Below, in pieces: positions 1 through 6,248 of a DNA stretch of 7,873 bases; positions within the stretch are counted from its first letter, which is position 1, and each line of letters starts with the position of its first letter. The translations under genes and the position numbers were made by a program. Under the pieces are notes generated by a model. The model did no database searches and was not told where the DNA came from. It saw nothing but the letters and a program-made list of their open reading frames with translations. This DNA comes from an uncultured Campylobacter sp. GTDB taxonomy: Bacteria; Campylobacterota; Campylobacteria; Campylobacterales; Campylobacteraceae. Location of the stretch: contig NZ_CALINL010000089.1 in the NCBI RefSeq assembly GCF_938045225.1, positions 1-7,873 on the forward strand, given 5' to 3'.

Positions 1-808
1 GGACGAAATTTTAAAAGAGTGCGAAATCGTACGAAATTTGGGCGTAAAAGCGGTTATTTTATTTGGAATCCCTAGCCTAAAAGATAGCGTAGGCAGCGAC
101 GCTCTAAGCGATGACGGCATCATAGCGACCGCGCTGCGAGCGATAAAGGATAAATTTCCTGATCTGGTCGTGATAACCGATCTTTGCTTTTGCGAGTACA
201 CCGATCACGGTCACTGCGGCATCCTAGACCACGTCCACCAGACCGTCGATAACGACGCGACGCTAGAGATCTCCGCTAAACAAGCGCTGATCCACGCCAA
301 AAACGGCGCCGATATGATCGCTCCAAGCGGTATGATGGACGGCATCATCGCTACCTTGCGTGGGGCGCTAGATTTGAGCGGATATGAAAATTTGCCGATT
401 ATGGCGTATTCGACCAAATTTGCTTCGGCGTACTACGGGCCGTTTCGCGACGTAGCCGAGAGCGCGCCAAGTTTTGGCGATAGAAAGAGCTATCAGATGG
501 ATCCCGCAAACCGCCTAGAAGCCGTGAGCGAGAGTCTGGAGGACGAGGCGCAGGGGGCCGATATCTTGATGGTAAAACCGGCTCTGGCGTATCTAGATAT
601 CATCCGTGATCTGCGCGAAGCGACGAGACTGCCGATCTGCGCGTATAACGTGAGCGGCGAATACGCCCTACTAAAAGCTGCGGCAAAAGCGGGCGTCATC
701 GACTACGAGCGCGTGATGATGGAGACGCTAGTCGGGTTTAAGAGAGCGGGGGCGGATATGATAATTAGCTATCATGCCAAAGAAGCCGCCGCTTTACTAA
801 GAAAATAG
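1..808 (+). CDS. hemB: Delta-aminolevulinic acid dehydratase (porphobilinogen synthase), 5'-truncated by the window edge
   Basis: HemB condenses two molecules of 5-aminolevulinate into porphobilinogen, an early cytoplasmic step of tetrapyrrole synthesis. The frame is already open at base 2 and runs 268 codons to TAG at 806-808. The family is about 320-330 residues, so roughly the first 55-60 residues lie outside the window. An in-frame TTG at 38 is internal (the match to HemB continues upstream of it) and is not the start. Visible signatures are the metal-binding CxCx7C motif (LCFCEYTDHGHCG; Cys codons at 185, 191 and 215), the YSTKFASAYYGPFR segment with the first active-site lysine (codon 416), and MVKPA with the Schiff-base lysine (codon 575). 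The three cysteines suggest a zinc-dependent enzyme. A 163-bp spacer separates it from argF, so it may or may not be co-transcribed with it. Family assignment is very secure. Confidence 0.97.
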   Translation, partial: DEILKECEIVRNLGVKAVILFGIPSLKDSVGSDALSDDGIIATALRAIKDKFPDLVVITDLCFCEYTDHGHCGILDHVHQTVDNDATLEISAKQALIHAKNGADMIAPSGMMDGIIATLRGALDLSGYENLPIMAYSTKFASAYYGPFRDVAESAPSFGDRKSYQMDPANRLEAVSESLEDEAQGADILMVKPALAYLDIIRDLREATRLPICAYNVSGEYALLKAAAKAGVIDYERVMMETLVGFKRAGADMIISYHAKEAAALLRK

Positions 809-819
809 CGGCTCGTCTT

Positions 820-928
820 GCGAGTATCTTTGCTTGATTTCGTAAATTTCGCCCTTCGATAGGCTACATGCCTTATCTTGGGACGAAATTTACTTCAAAA
901 CAAGCAAATCTATCTCGCGATACTTCGC
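820..928. repeat. Large nested imperfect inverted repeat in the hemB-argF spacer
   Basis: Five pairs of complementary blocks lie in nested order: 820-828 with 919-928 (GCGAGTATC / GATACTTCGC, one bulge), 829-836 with 901-908 (TTTGCTTG / CAAGCAAA, perfect), 843-851 with 884-892 (TAAATTTCG / CGAAATTTA, perfect), 852-854 with 880-882 (CCC / GGG), and 858-864 with 870-877 (GATAGGC / GCCTTATC, one bulge) around the loop TACAT. Small mismatched loops separate the blocks. The spacer RNA could fold into one long interrupted hairpin. No T-run follows any arm, so it does not look like a simple terminator. It could be a leader structure of argF, an RNA-processing site, or the remnant of a small repeat element. 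The pairing is seen directly; any function is inference. Confidence 0.7.
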
Positions 929-933
929 CTTAA

Positions 934-951
934 AAATTTGTGGGCAAATTT
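934..951. repeat. Short perfect inverted repeat just upstream of the argF ribosome binding site
   Basis: AAATTTG (934-940) and CAAATTT (945-951) form a perfect 7-bp inverted repeat around TGGG, about 10 bp before the argF Shine-Dalgarno sequence. It could be an operator or a small leader hairpin. The 'aaattt' word is very common in this genome, so chance is a real possibility. It does not obviously resemble an ArgR box. Confidence 0.35.
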
Positions 952-971
952 GGGAATTTAAAGGGGGCAAA

Positions 972-1901
972 ATGCGGCACTTTTTGACGTTAAACGATTT
1001 TAGCAAAGACGAAATCATCGAAATTTTAAATTTGGGTTTGCAGATAAAAAAAGAGGCGAAGGCGCGAGATTTTAAGCCGTATCTAAAAGATCAAAAATTA
1101 GCGATGATATTTGAAAAAAGCTCGACTAGAACGCGAGTTAGCTTTGACGTAGGAATGAACGAGCTTGGCGGTCACGCGCTGTTTCTCAGCTCGAGCGACA
1201 TCCAGATCGGGCGCGGCGAACCGATAAAAGACACCGCGCGCGTGATCTCGCGAATGTGCGATCTCATCATGGCTCGCGTTAATCGCCACGAGACGTTAGA
1301 GGAGCTTGCTAAATTTAGCCGCGTACCCGTGATAAACGGACTTAGCGATAAATTTCATCCCGCGCAGCTGATGGCCGATCTCATGACGGCGGTCGAATGC
1401 GGGCTAAAAATAGACGAGATAAAAGCGGCGTTCGTGGGCGACGGCAATAACATGGCGCACTCGTGGCTGATGTTAGCTAGCAAGCTTGGCTTTGAGCTAA
1501 GGATCGCTACGCCAAAGGGCTACGAGCCGGACGCCGACGTCGTAAATTTAGCTATGAAAAACGCACAAATTTCGGGAGCTAAAATTTATCTAACTCATGA
1601 CGTAAAAGAAGCCGTCTTGGGCGCTAACCTCGTCACTACCGACACCTGGGTCTCGATGGGGCAGGAGGCGGAAAAAGAAAAGCGCTTAAAAGACTTCGCG
1701 GGCTTTTGCGTGGATGAAAATTTGATGAGTTTAGCCGCGCCGCGAGCGATATTTTTGCACTGTTTGCCTGCCTACCGCGGATACGAGGTGAGCGAGGCGG
1801 TGTTTGAAGCGCATGCGGATGAGATTTTTGCCGAAGCCGAAAATAGACTGCACGCGCAAAAAGGCGTGATGGTTTGGCTCGATAGGCATCGAAACGGGTA
1901 A
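972..1901 (+). CDS. argF: Ornithine carbamoyltransferase
   Basis: ArgF transfers the carbamoyl group of carbamoyl phosphate to ornithine, giving citrulline in arginine biosynthesis (cytoplasmic, normally a trimer). At 309 residues it has the usual family length. The carbamoyl-phosphate loop STRTR is at residues 51-55 and HPAQ at 129-132. The FVGDGNN segment opening the ornithine-binding domain is at 154-160, the DTWVSMGQE loop at 224-232, and HCLP with the active-site cysteine at 263-266. All signature residues are present, so the enzyme should be active. The ATG at 972 is preceded by an A/G-rich Shine-Dalgarno stretch (AAGGGGG, 961-967) and gives the expected N-terminus. It is first in a tight run: the next gene begins 13 bp after its stop. 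The anabolic enzyme is favoured, because no arcA or arcC neighbour suggests a catabolic arginine deiminase cluster. Confidence 0.97.
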   Translation: MRHFLTLNDFSKDEIIEILNLGLQIKKEAKARDFKPYLKDQKLAMIFEKSSTRTRVSFDVGMNELGGHALFLSSSDIQIGRGEPIKDTARVISRMCDLIMARVNRHETLEELAKFSRVPVINGLSDKFHPAQLMADLMTAVECGLKIDEIKAAFVGDGNNMAHSWLMLASKLGFELRIATPKGYEPDADVVNLAMKNAQISGAKIYLTHDVKEAVLGANLVTTDTWVSMGQEAEKEKRLKDFAGFCVDENLMSLAAPRAIFLHCLPAYRGYEVSEAVFEAHADEIFAEAENRLHAQKGVMVWLDRHRNG

Positions 1902-1914
1902 GTTAAGGAAGTAA

Positions 1915-2406
1915 ATGAAAGAAAAAAATCTACAAAAAACATACGAAAAAATCGACGAAATTTCGGGCGAGCTCGGGATAAAAGAGGGCGAGAAAACGAT
2001 ATTTGAGATCGTGCCGACAAGCGATCCTAATCAAATGAGCCTTAGCCTAAAAAGCGGCTCGTGGGACGGAGTGGAGCCGTGGTTTGGCATTGACGAAAAT
2101 CAAAATTTACACACGATGGTTTCGTTAAAATCGCTCTCGCAGCTCATCGAAGCCTACCGCAACGTCCAAAAGGAAAATTTCGAGCTAAGGCTTGAAAAGA
2201 CGATCTGGCAAAACGTACCGATAGACTTCGCCGACGTTTGGGTCGTGGCGATGGACGAGATACGTAAGATCGCCGCAAAAAATAAAAATAAAAAAAGCAT
2301 CGACGTAAATTTGGAAAAACTGGTAAAGGGTATCAAAAAGCAGTATCCGAATTTGTTCGTCGATATGCAGAATTTAATGAAAAACGCAAGGAATAAAACG
2401 CTATGA
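1915..2406 (+). CDS. DUF2603 / UPF0763 family protein of unknown function
   Basis: A 163-residue cytoplasmic protein with no signal peptide, membrane segment or cysteine cluster. I recognise it as the DUF2603 (UPF0763) family, which in Campylobacter sits between argF and hemN; no function is established that I know of. The N-terminal ~25 residues are charged and probably helical. Residues 25-75 look like a beta-rich core with the conserved-looking SWDGVEPWFGID stretch (about 48-59). A helical stretch (about 75-100) and a Lys-rich C-terminal half follow (KNKNKKSIDVNLEKLVKGIKK region, from about 122). The ATG at 1915 has AAGGAA (1905-1910) 4 bp upstream and lies 13 bp after the argF stop. Its TGA overlaps the hemN ATG (ATGA at 2403-2406), implying translational coupling to hemN. 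The coupling hints at a role tied to haem synthesis or iron-sulfur enzymes, but that is only inference. Confidence 0.88.
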   Translation: MKEKNLQKTYEKIDEISGELGIKEGEKTIFEIVPTSDPNQMSLSLKSGSWDGVEPWFGIDENQNLHTMVSLKSLSQLIEAYRNVQKENFELRLEKTIWQNVPIDFADVWVVAMDEIRKIAAKNKNKKSIDVNLEKLVKGIKKQYPNLFVDMQNLMKNARNKTL

Positions 2407-3764
2407 TAGATTTTGACGCTTACGTGAAATATTCGCGCCCCGGGCCGCGATACACGAGCTATCCGACCGCGCCCGAGTTTAGCGATAAATTTGGCTACGA
2501 AGACTACCTGCGGGAGCTAAAAAACCGCGACGCCTCGCGCCCGCTTTCGCTTTATTTGCACCTGCCGTTTTGCCGCAGCGCCTGTTATTTTTGCGGTTGC
2601 AACGTGATCTATACGAGCAAAGAGGACCGCAAAACGCGCTATATGGAGTATCTGCAAAAAGAGCTTGATCTGCTAGCGGCAAACCTCGACACGAACGCGC
2701 CCGTGCTGCAAATGCACTTTGGCGGCGGCACTCCGACATTCTACGGTGCGGATCAGCTAGATGAAATCATAAAAATGATAAAGGCTAAATTTAAAAATTT
2801 CTCGCCCGAGGCTGAAATCAGCTGCGAAATCGACCCGAGATTTTTGACCCGCGAGCAGCTTGATGTGCTCATTTCTCATGGCTTTAACCGCATCAGCTAC
2901 GGCGTGCAGGACTTTGACGAGCGAGTGCAAAAAGAGATCCACCGCATCCAGCCCTACGAAATCACCAAAAACGCCGTGGATATGGCGCGCGCTAAGGGCA
3001 TAAACTCGATAAATATGGACCTGATCTACGGCCTGCCGTATCAGACACTAGAGAGCTTTAAAGCGACGCTGGATAAGGCTTTGACGCTGTCTCCAGACCG
3101 CTTGGCGGTGTTTAACTACGCGCACGTGCCGTGGATAAAAAAATCCATGCGCAAATTTGACGAAGCCACGCTGCCTAGCCCTAAAACCAAGCTTGAAATT
3201 TTAAAGTACACGGCTGAGTTTTTTATCAAAAACGGCTACAAAATGATCGGCATGGATCACTTTGCAAAGCCGGGCGACGAGCTTTTCGGCGCGCTTGCTA
3301 ACGGTACGCTTCATAGAAACTTCCAGGGCTACACGACCAAGGGCGGAGCCGATCTCATCGGCATCGGACTAACTAGCATCGGCGAGGGGCAAAGATACTA
3401 CGCGCAAAATTTCAAAGACATGGACGAATACGAAAAAGCCCTAGATAGCGGCGTTTTGCCGTATTGCAAGGGCATTTATCTAACCGGCGACGATCTAATC
3501 AGAAAAGCCGTGATAATGAGCCTGATGAGCAACTTTGCGCTTGATATCAAGGCGGTCGAGGCTAAATTTGACATCAAATTTTTCGAGTATTTTAAAGATG
3601 ATTTGGTCGAGCTTGAAAATTTGAGCGAATTTGTAACCGTAACGCCAGAAAAAATCAGCGTAAACGAGACGGGTACGCTGATCATACGAAATATCGCGAT
3701 GTGCTTTGACGCGTATTTGAAAAAAATACCCGAAAATTTACGTCGATTTTCAAAAACGGTTTGA
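2403..3764 (+). CDS. hemN: Oxygen-independent coproporphyrinogen III dehydrogenase (radical SAM)
   Basis: HemN oxidatively decarboxylates two propionate side chains of coproporphyrinogen III to give protoporphyrinogen IX without oxygen, using S-adenosylmethionine and a [4Fe-4S] cluster. The 453 residues compare well with about 457 in E. coli. The RPGPRYTSYPTAP signature is at 12-24. The radical-SAM motif HLPFCRSACYFCGC has cluster cysteines C57, C61 and C64 plus the extra C66 typical of true HemN. The SAM-binding GGGTPT is at 107-112. HemN-specific blocks follow: RISYGVQDF, MDLIYGLPYQT, GMDHFAKPGDEL and LHRNFQGYTT. These separate it from the HemW-like paralogues, which lack the extended CxxxCxxCxC and the N-terminal block. 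The start overlaps the stop of the DUF2603 gene by 4 bp, and the next gene starts 9 bp after its stop. It completes a haem route whose early gene hemB is nearby, and suits a microaerophilic or anaerobic lifestyle. Confidence 0.97.
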   Translation: MIDFDAYVKYSRPGPRYTSYPTAPEFSDKFGYEDYLRELKNRDASRPLSLYLHLPFCRSACYFCGCNVIYTSKEDRKTRYMEYLQKELDLLAANLDTNAPVLQMHFGGGTPTFYGADQLDEIIKMIKAKFKNFSPEAEISCEIDPRFLTREQLDVLISHGFNRISYGVQDFDERVQKEIHRIQPYEITKNAVDMARAKGINSINMDLIYGLPYQTLESFKATLDKALTLSPDRLAVFNYAHVPWIKKSMRKFDEATLPSPKTKLEILKYTAEFFIKNGYKMIGMDHFAKPGDELFGALANGTLHRNFQGYTTKGGADLIGIGLTSIGEGQRYYAQNFKDMDEYEKALDSGVLPYCKGIYLTGDDLIRKAVIMSLMSNFALDIKAVEAKFDIKFFEYFKDDLVELENLSEFVTVTPEKISVNETGTLIIRNIAMCFDAYLKKIPENLRRFSKTV

Positions 3765-3773
3765 TGGGCGGAC

Positions 3774-5027
3774 ATGTTTAAATTTAGCGAAATTTCAGAT
3801 AAATGCGTAAAATGCGGCAAATGTATCCAAGTCTGCACGATCCACAATATAAACTCCGACGAAACAACCTCTCCGCGTGGCTTTCTGGATCTTGTGGGAG
3901 CTTACGAGCGCGGCGAGCTAAAGCTCGATAAAAGCGCGAAAAATATCTTTGAGAGCTGCTTTTTGTGCACGAACTGCGTCGAGGTCTGCCCAAACTCATT
4001 GCGCGTGGATACGGCGATAGAAAACGTTCGCCGCGATATCGCGGATAAATTTGGTATAGCGTGGTATAAAAAGGCATTTTTTTGGTTGCTTCGCCACCGT
4101 GCGGTTATGGATTTGGCGGCAAAGCTTGGCTACGTGTTTCAAAGCTGCGCGTTTAAGATCCGCGAAGGAGCGATGAGTCCGAGGTTTAGCCTGCCGATGG
4201 TGAAAAAAGAGCGGCTTTTACCTACTGCTAGCAAAAAGAGCTTTTTAAACTCGCACGCCGAGTTTATCGATAACGGCGGCGATAAAACCATCGGAGTTTT
4301 TATCGGCTGTATGGGAAACTACGCATATACTGGTATCGGCGAGGCTCTGGTTAAGATAGCGCGCGAGCTTGGATTAAATTTAAATTTGATGAAAAAGCAG
4401 GCCTGTTGCGGCGCGCCGGCGTATTTTACGGGGGATTTTGCGACGGTCGAGGTTTTGGCAAAGAGAAATATCGAGTATTTTGAAAAAATGCTGGGCGAAC
4501 TAGACGCCATCATCGTGCCCGAGGCGACCTGTTCGGCGATGATAAAGATCGACTACGAGCACTTTTTCCATGATGACGAGCAGTGGCGAGAGCGCGCAAA
4601 AGCTGTGAGCAAGAAGATATTTTTAGCGACGGAGTATTTTGAAAAATTTACGAATTTAGCTGAAATTTTAGCTAAAAAAGGTAAAAACTTAGCCTCCGTG
4701 ACATATCACGATCCTTGTCACGCTAGAAAAATGCAAGGCGTCTTTAAAGAGCCTCGCAAACTGCTCGCTCAAAACTACGAAATAACAGAAATGAGCGATC
4801 CAAACGAGTGTTGCGGTTTTGGCGGAGTGACGATGCAGTCTGAAAAATATCACCTAAGCCGTGCGGCCGGACAAAGAAAATCAGAGATGATAAAAAACTC
4901 TGGCGCAAAGATCGTAAGCGCTGAGTGTAGCGCCTGTAAAATGCAAATTTCAAATGCGCTACATATCGGCGGCTCAGACGTGAAGTGCGAGAACCCGATA
5001 GAGTTAATCGCAAGGGTGCTTGGATAG
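3774..5027 (+). CDS. Two-[4Fe-4S], CCG-domain iron-sulfur protein (GlcF/LutA/HdrB-like oxidoreductase subunit)
   Basis: A 417-residue protein with two N-terminal ferredoxin-type cluster motifs, C11-x2-C14-x2-C17-x3-C21 and C62-x2-C65-x2-C68-x3-C72-P. Two cysteine-rich CCG domains follow: the first has GCMG (C179), ACCGAP (C211, C212) and C253; the second has DPCH (C315), ECCGFGG (C346, C347) and CSAC (C385, C388). This layout is that of glycolate oxidase subunit GlcF, lactate utilisation LutA, GlpC and heterodisulfide reductase HdrB/D-type subunits, all of which pass electrons between a dehydrogenase and a carrier. No flavoprotein partner (GlcD, LutB or HdrA type) lies beside it in the window. 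No clear membrane segment is seen, so it is probably cytoplasmic or peripheral. The ATG at 3774 has only a weak, close GGCGGA upstream, which suggests coupling to hemN 9 bp away. The same gene follows hemN in C. jejuni, where it is a putative oxidoreductase. Family is sure; substrate is unknown. Confidence 0.92.
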   Translation: MFKFSEISDKCVKCGKCIQVCTIHNINSDETTSPRGFLDLVGAYERGELKLDKSAKNIFESCFLCTNCVEVCPNSLRVDTAIENVRRDIADKFGIAWYKKAFFWLLRHRAVMDLAAKLGYVFQSCAFKIREGAMSPRFSLPMVKKERLLPTASKKSFLNSHAEFIDNGGDKTIGVFIGCMGNYAYTGIGEALVKIARELGLNLNLMKKQACCGAPAYFTGDFATVEVLAKRNIEYFEKMLGELDAIIVPEATCSAMIKIDYEHFFHDDEQWRERAKAVSKKIFLATEYFEKFTNLAEILAKKGKNLASVTYHDPCHARKMQGVFKEPRKLLAQNYEITEMSDPNECCGFGGVTMQSEKYHLSRAAGQRKSEMIKNSGAKIVSAECSACKMQISNALHIGGSDVKCENPIELIARVLG

Positions 5028-5058
5028 AGTTTGACTGTAAGTTTATATTTTTTTGTTG

Positions 5059-5064
5059 TATAAT
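5059..5064 (+). promoter_or_regulatory. Probable sigma-70 -10 box upstream of the secreted-protein gene
   Basis: A perfect TATAAT follows a T-rich tract (5049-5054) 55 bp before the GTG start at 5119. A TTGACT at 5031-5036 is 22 bp upstream, too far to be a normal -35. Campylobacter promoters often rely on a T-rich upstream region instead of a -35, so the T-tract plus -10 is the more likely arrangement. Transcription would begin near 5071. Confidence 0.55.
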
Positions 5065-5118
5065 GATAAGACGGTCGGTCGATACTGTAAAATTTGATAA
5101 ATATCCTAAGGAAATTTC

Positions 5119-5559
5119 GTGAAAAAGGTGATATTCGTTATTTTGATGTTTTTTGGCGCCTTGCTTGCAAACGACGAATATCATATTTTCGTAAGCGCTT
5201 TTGGCGACGACGTAAGCGAAAAGGCAATAGAAAGCACGCGAGTAGCCGTTGAAAAAAAAGTAGGTAGCCTGGAAGGCGTCGAAAAGGTCGTTAGCGGTAA
5301 ATTCGGTAGATACCGTGCCATCGCGATAAAAACACAGCCTCTAAGTGGAGAAAAAATTAAAATTTTAATTAATAAAATAAAATCCGCAGGATACAAAGAG
5401 GCGTACGCCGGGATAGTAAAAAACGAAAATAACGACGATAAAGGCGCCCTTGATTCTAAAACCACTGCAGAAGAAAAAGACGTAAATATGCCGAAAAAAC
5501 GAGGATTAAGAAAGAAGCCGGACCTATTTTTTAAAGAGGCTCCGGAACCAATGGGCTAA
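5119..5559 (+). CDS. Small secreted protein with SPOR-like fold order, function unknown
   Basis: A 146-residue protein I cannot assign to a named family. The first 17 residues (MKK, then a hydrophobic stretch to ALLA) form a Sec-type signal peptide with probable cleavage after A17, so the mature protein should be periplasmic. No lipobox cysteine is present. Residues 21-100 can be read as strand (YHIFVSAF), helix (about 33-50), two strands (GVEKVVSG and GRYRAIAIK), helix (about 77-91) and strand (EAYAGIV). This beta-alpha-beta-beta-alpha-beta order is that of peptidoglycan-binding SPOR domains, but I see no decisive motif. Residues 101-146 are a charged, Lys/Asp/Pro-rich and probably disordered tail. 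The start is GTG, chosen because AAGGA (5108-5112) lies 6 bp upstream and the signal peptide begins there. It has its own promoter-like region and a probable terminator, so it looks monocistronic. Confidence 0.8.
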   Translation: MKKVIFVILMFFGALLANDEYHIFVSAFGDDVSEKAIESTRVAVEKKVGSLEGVEKVVSGKFGRYRAIAIKTQPLSGEKIKILINKIKSAGYKEAYAGIVKNENNDDKGALDSKTTAEEKDVNMPKKRGLRKKPDLFFKEAPEPMG

Positions 5560-5560
5560 A

Positions 5561-5596
5561 ATTTAGCTTGCATGTGCGGCTAAATTCTAATTTTTT
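5561..5596 (+). terminator. Probable rho-independent terminator after the secreted-protein gene
   Basis: ATTTAGC (5561-5567) and GCTAAAT (5579-5585) form a perfect 7-bp stem around an 11-nt loop, followed within a few bases by six T residues (5591-5596). It lies directly after the stop codon at 5557-5559 and ahead of the tRNA promoter, where a terminator is expected. The stem is AT-rich, so strength is uncertain. Confidence 0.5.
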
Positions 5597-5627
5597 ATCC
5601 TTATTTCCAAAAAATTTTAAAAAAAGC

Positions 5628-5656
5628 TTGACTTTGAAAAGAAATTGGGCTATAAT
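5628..5656 (+). promoter_or_regulatory. Near-consensus sigma-70 promoter of the tRNA-tuf operon
   Basis: TTGACT (5628-5633) and TATAAT (5651-5656) are separated by exactly 17 bp, with an A/T-rich upstream tract (5611-5625) resembling an UP element. Transcription would start near 5663, about 15 bp before the first tRNA. A recognisable -35 box is uncommon in Campylobacter, which fits a gene set needing very high expression. Confidence 0.85.
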
Positions 5657-5677
5657 CCAACTTTCATAAATCAGGAT

Positions 5678-5753
5678 GCTGGTGTAGCTCAGTTGGTAGA
5701 GCTACTGCCTTGTAAGCAGTGGGTCGGCGGTTCAAGTCCGTTCACCAGCTCCA
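5678..5753 (+). tRNA. tRNA-Thr(TGT)
   Basis: A complete 76-nt cloverleaf with encoded CCA. The acceptor stem GCTGGTG (5678-5684) pairs perfectly with CACCAGC (5743-5749). The anticodon stem is ACTGC/GCAGT, and the loop CTTGTAA gives anticodon TGT at 5711-5713. The T-loop TTCAAGT is standard. It is first of four tRNAs ahead of tuf, matching the position and anticodon of E. coli thrU. Confidence 0.97.
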
Positions 5754-5810
5754 TTTCATAACAGTGTTTGACCAGAAATACCATTGCAAAGCATTTATTT
5801 TTTAAAATAG

Positions 5811-5895
<85 letters not shown>

Positions 5896-5903
5896 TGCTA
5901 CGC

Positions 5904-5980
5904 GCGGGAGTAGCTCAGTTGGCTAGAGCATCAGCCTTCCAAGCTGAGGGTCGCGGGTTCGAGCCCCGTTTCCCGCTCCA
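5904..5980 (+). tRNA. tRNA-Gly(TCC)
   Basis: A 77-nt tRNA with encoded CCA, only 8 bp after tRNA-Tyr, so the two must be cut from a common transcript. Acceptor GCGGGAG pairs with TTCCCGC (5970-5976), with a G-T wobble at the seventh pair. The anticodon stem TCAGC/GCTGA encloses CTTCCAA, anticodon TCC at 5938-5940. It matches E. coli glyT in position and anticodon. Confidence 0.97.
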
Positions 5981-6001
5981 GATTTTGGAACTAAACTGGG
6001 A

Positions 6002-6056
6002 GCTGTAAGATGATAAAAATATTAAATTTTATACATTTTCTACAGCACACCTTTTT
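6002..6056 (+). terminator. Hairpin plus T-run between tRNA-Gly and tRNA-Thr(GGT): partial terminator, attenuator or processing site
   Basis: GCTGTA (6002-6007) pairs perfectly with TACAGC (6041-6046), and further in ATAAAA (6013-6018) pairs with TTTTAT (6027-6032), with an asymmetric internal loop between. Five T residues follow at 6052-6056, after a 5-nt gap. The gap and the AT-rich inner stem make it a weak terminator; it may only reduce read-through from the upstream tRNAs or act as a ribonuclease cleavage signal. Confidence 0.45.
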
Positions 6057-6073
6057 ATTTTCATTTAGTTGTT

Positions 6074-6079
6074 TATACT
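6074..6079 (+). promoter_or_regulatory. Possible internal -10 box for tRNA-Thr(GGT)-tuf
   Basis: TATACT lies after a T-rich stretch (6051-6074), the usual Campylobacter promoter pattern, and would start transcription near 6086, about 25 bp before tRNA-Thr(GGT). No convincing -35 is seen. With the hairpin just upstream, it could give tuf a transcript independent of the first three tRNAs. The call is tentative. Confidence 0.4.
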
Positions 6080-6110
6080 TTGAAAAATTCTCTAATGCCA
6101 AGCGCTTGAC

Positions 6111-6185
<75 letters not shown>

Positions 6186-6248
6186 CGGATTTTAGAGAAG
6201 TAAAATTAAGTATAAACTAGAATTGCAAATATCACTACGGAGGAAGAG

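Noticed and set aside
788..812. Inverted repeat GCCGCT/AGCGGC over the hemB stop codon as a terminator
   Set aside because: The stem is 6 bp with a 13-nt loop and no T-run follows, so it cannot be called a terminator.
3476..3847. Open frame on the minus strand across the hemN end and the start of the Fe-S gene
   Set aside because: It is antisense to two well-identified genes, its translation has no recognisable motif, and no ribosome binding site is evident.
5072..5082. CGGTCGGTCG short tandem repeat downstream of the 5059 -10 box as an operator
   Set aside because: Two and a half copies of a 4-bp unit is too short to separate from chance.
4744..5184. 146-codon minus-strand open frame overlapping the Fe-S gene and the secreted-protein start
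   Set aside because: It is mostly antisense to the CCG domain coding sequence and crosses the promoter region; the translation is Ser/Arg-rich without family features.
5754..5810. Possible promoter or terminator between tRNA-Thr(TGT) and tRNA-Tyr (TAAAAT near 5803, small TATTTT/AAAATA palindrome)
   Set aside because: The -10-like box is too close to the tRNA start to serve it, and the palindrome is pure A/T with almost no loop.
6211..6216. TATAAA as a tuf-specific promoter -10 box
   Set aside because: It is a weak match in AT-rich DNA without a T-rich or -35 element; the promoters at 5628 and perhaps 6074 explain tuf expression better.
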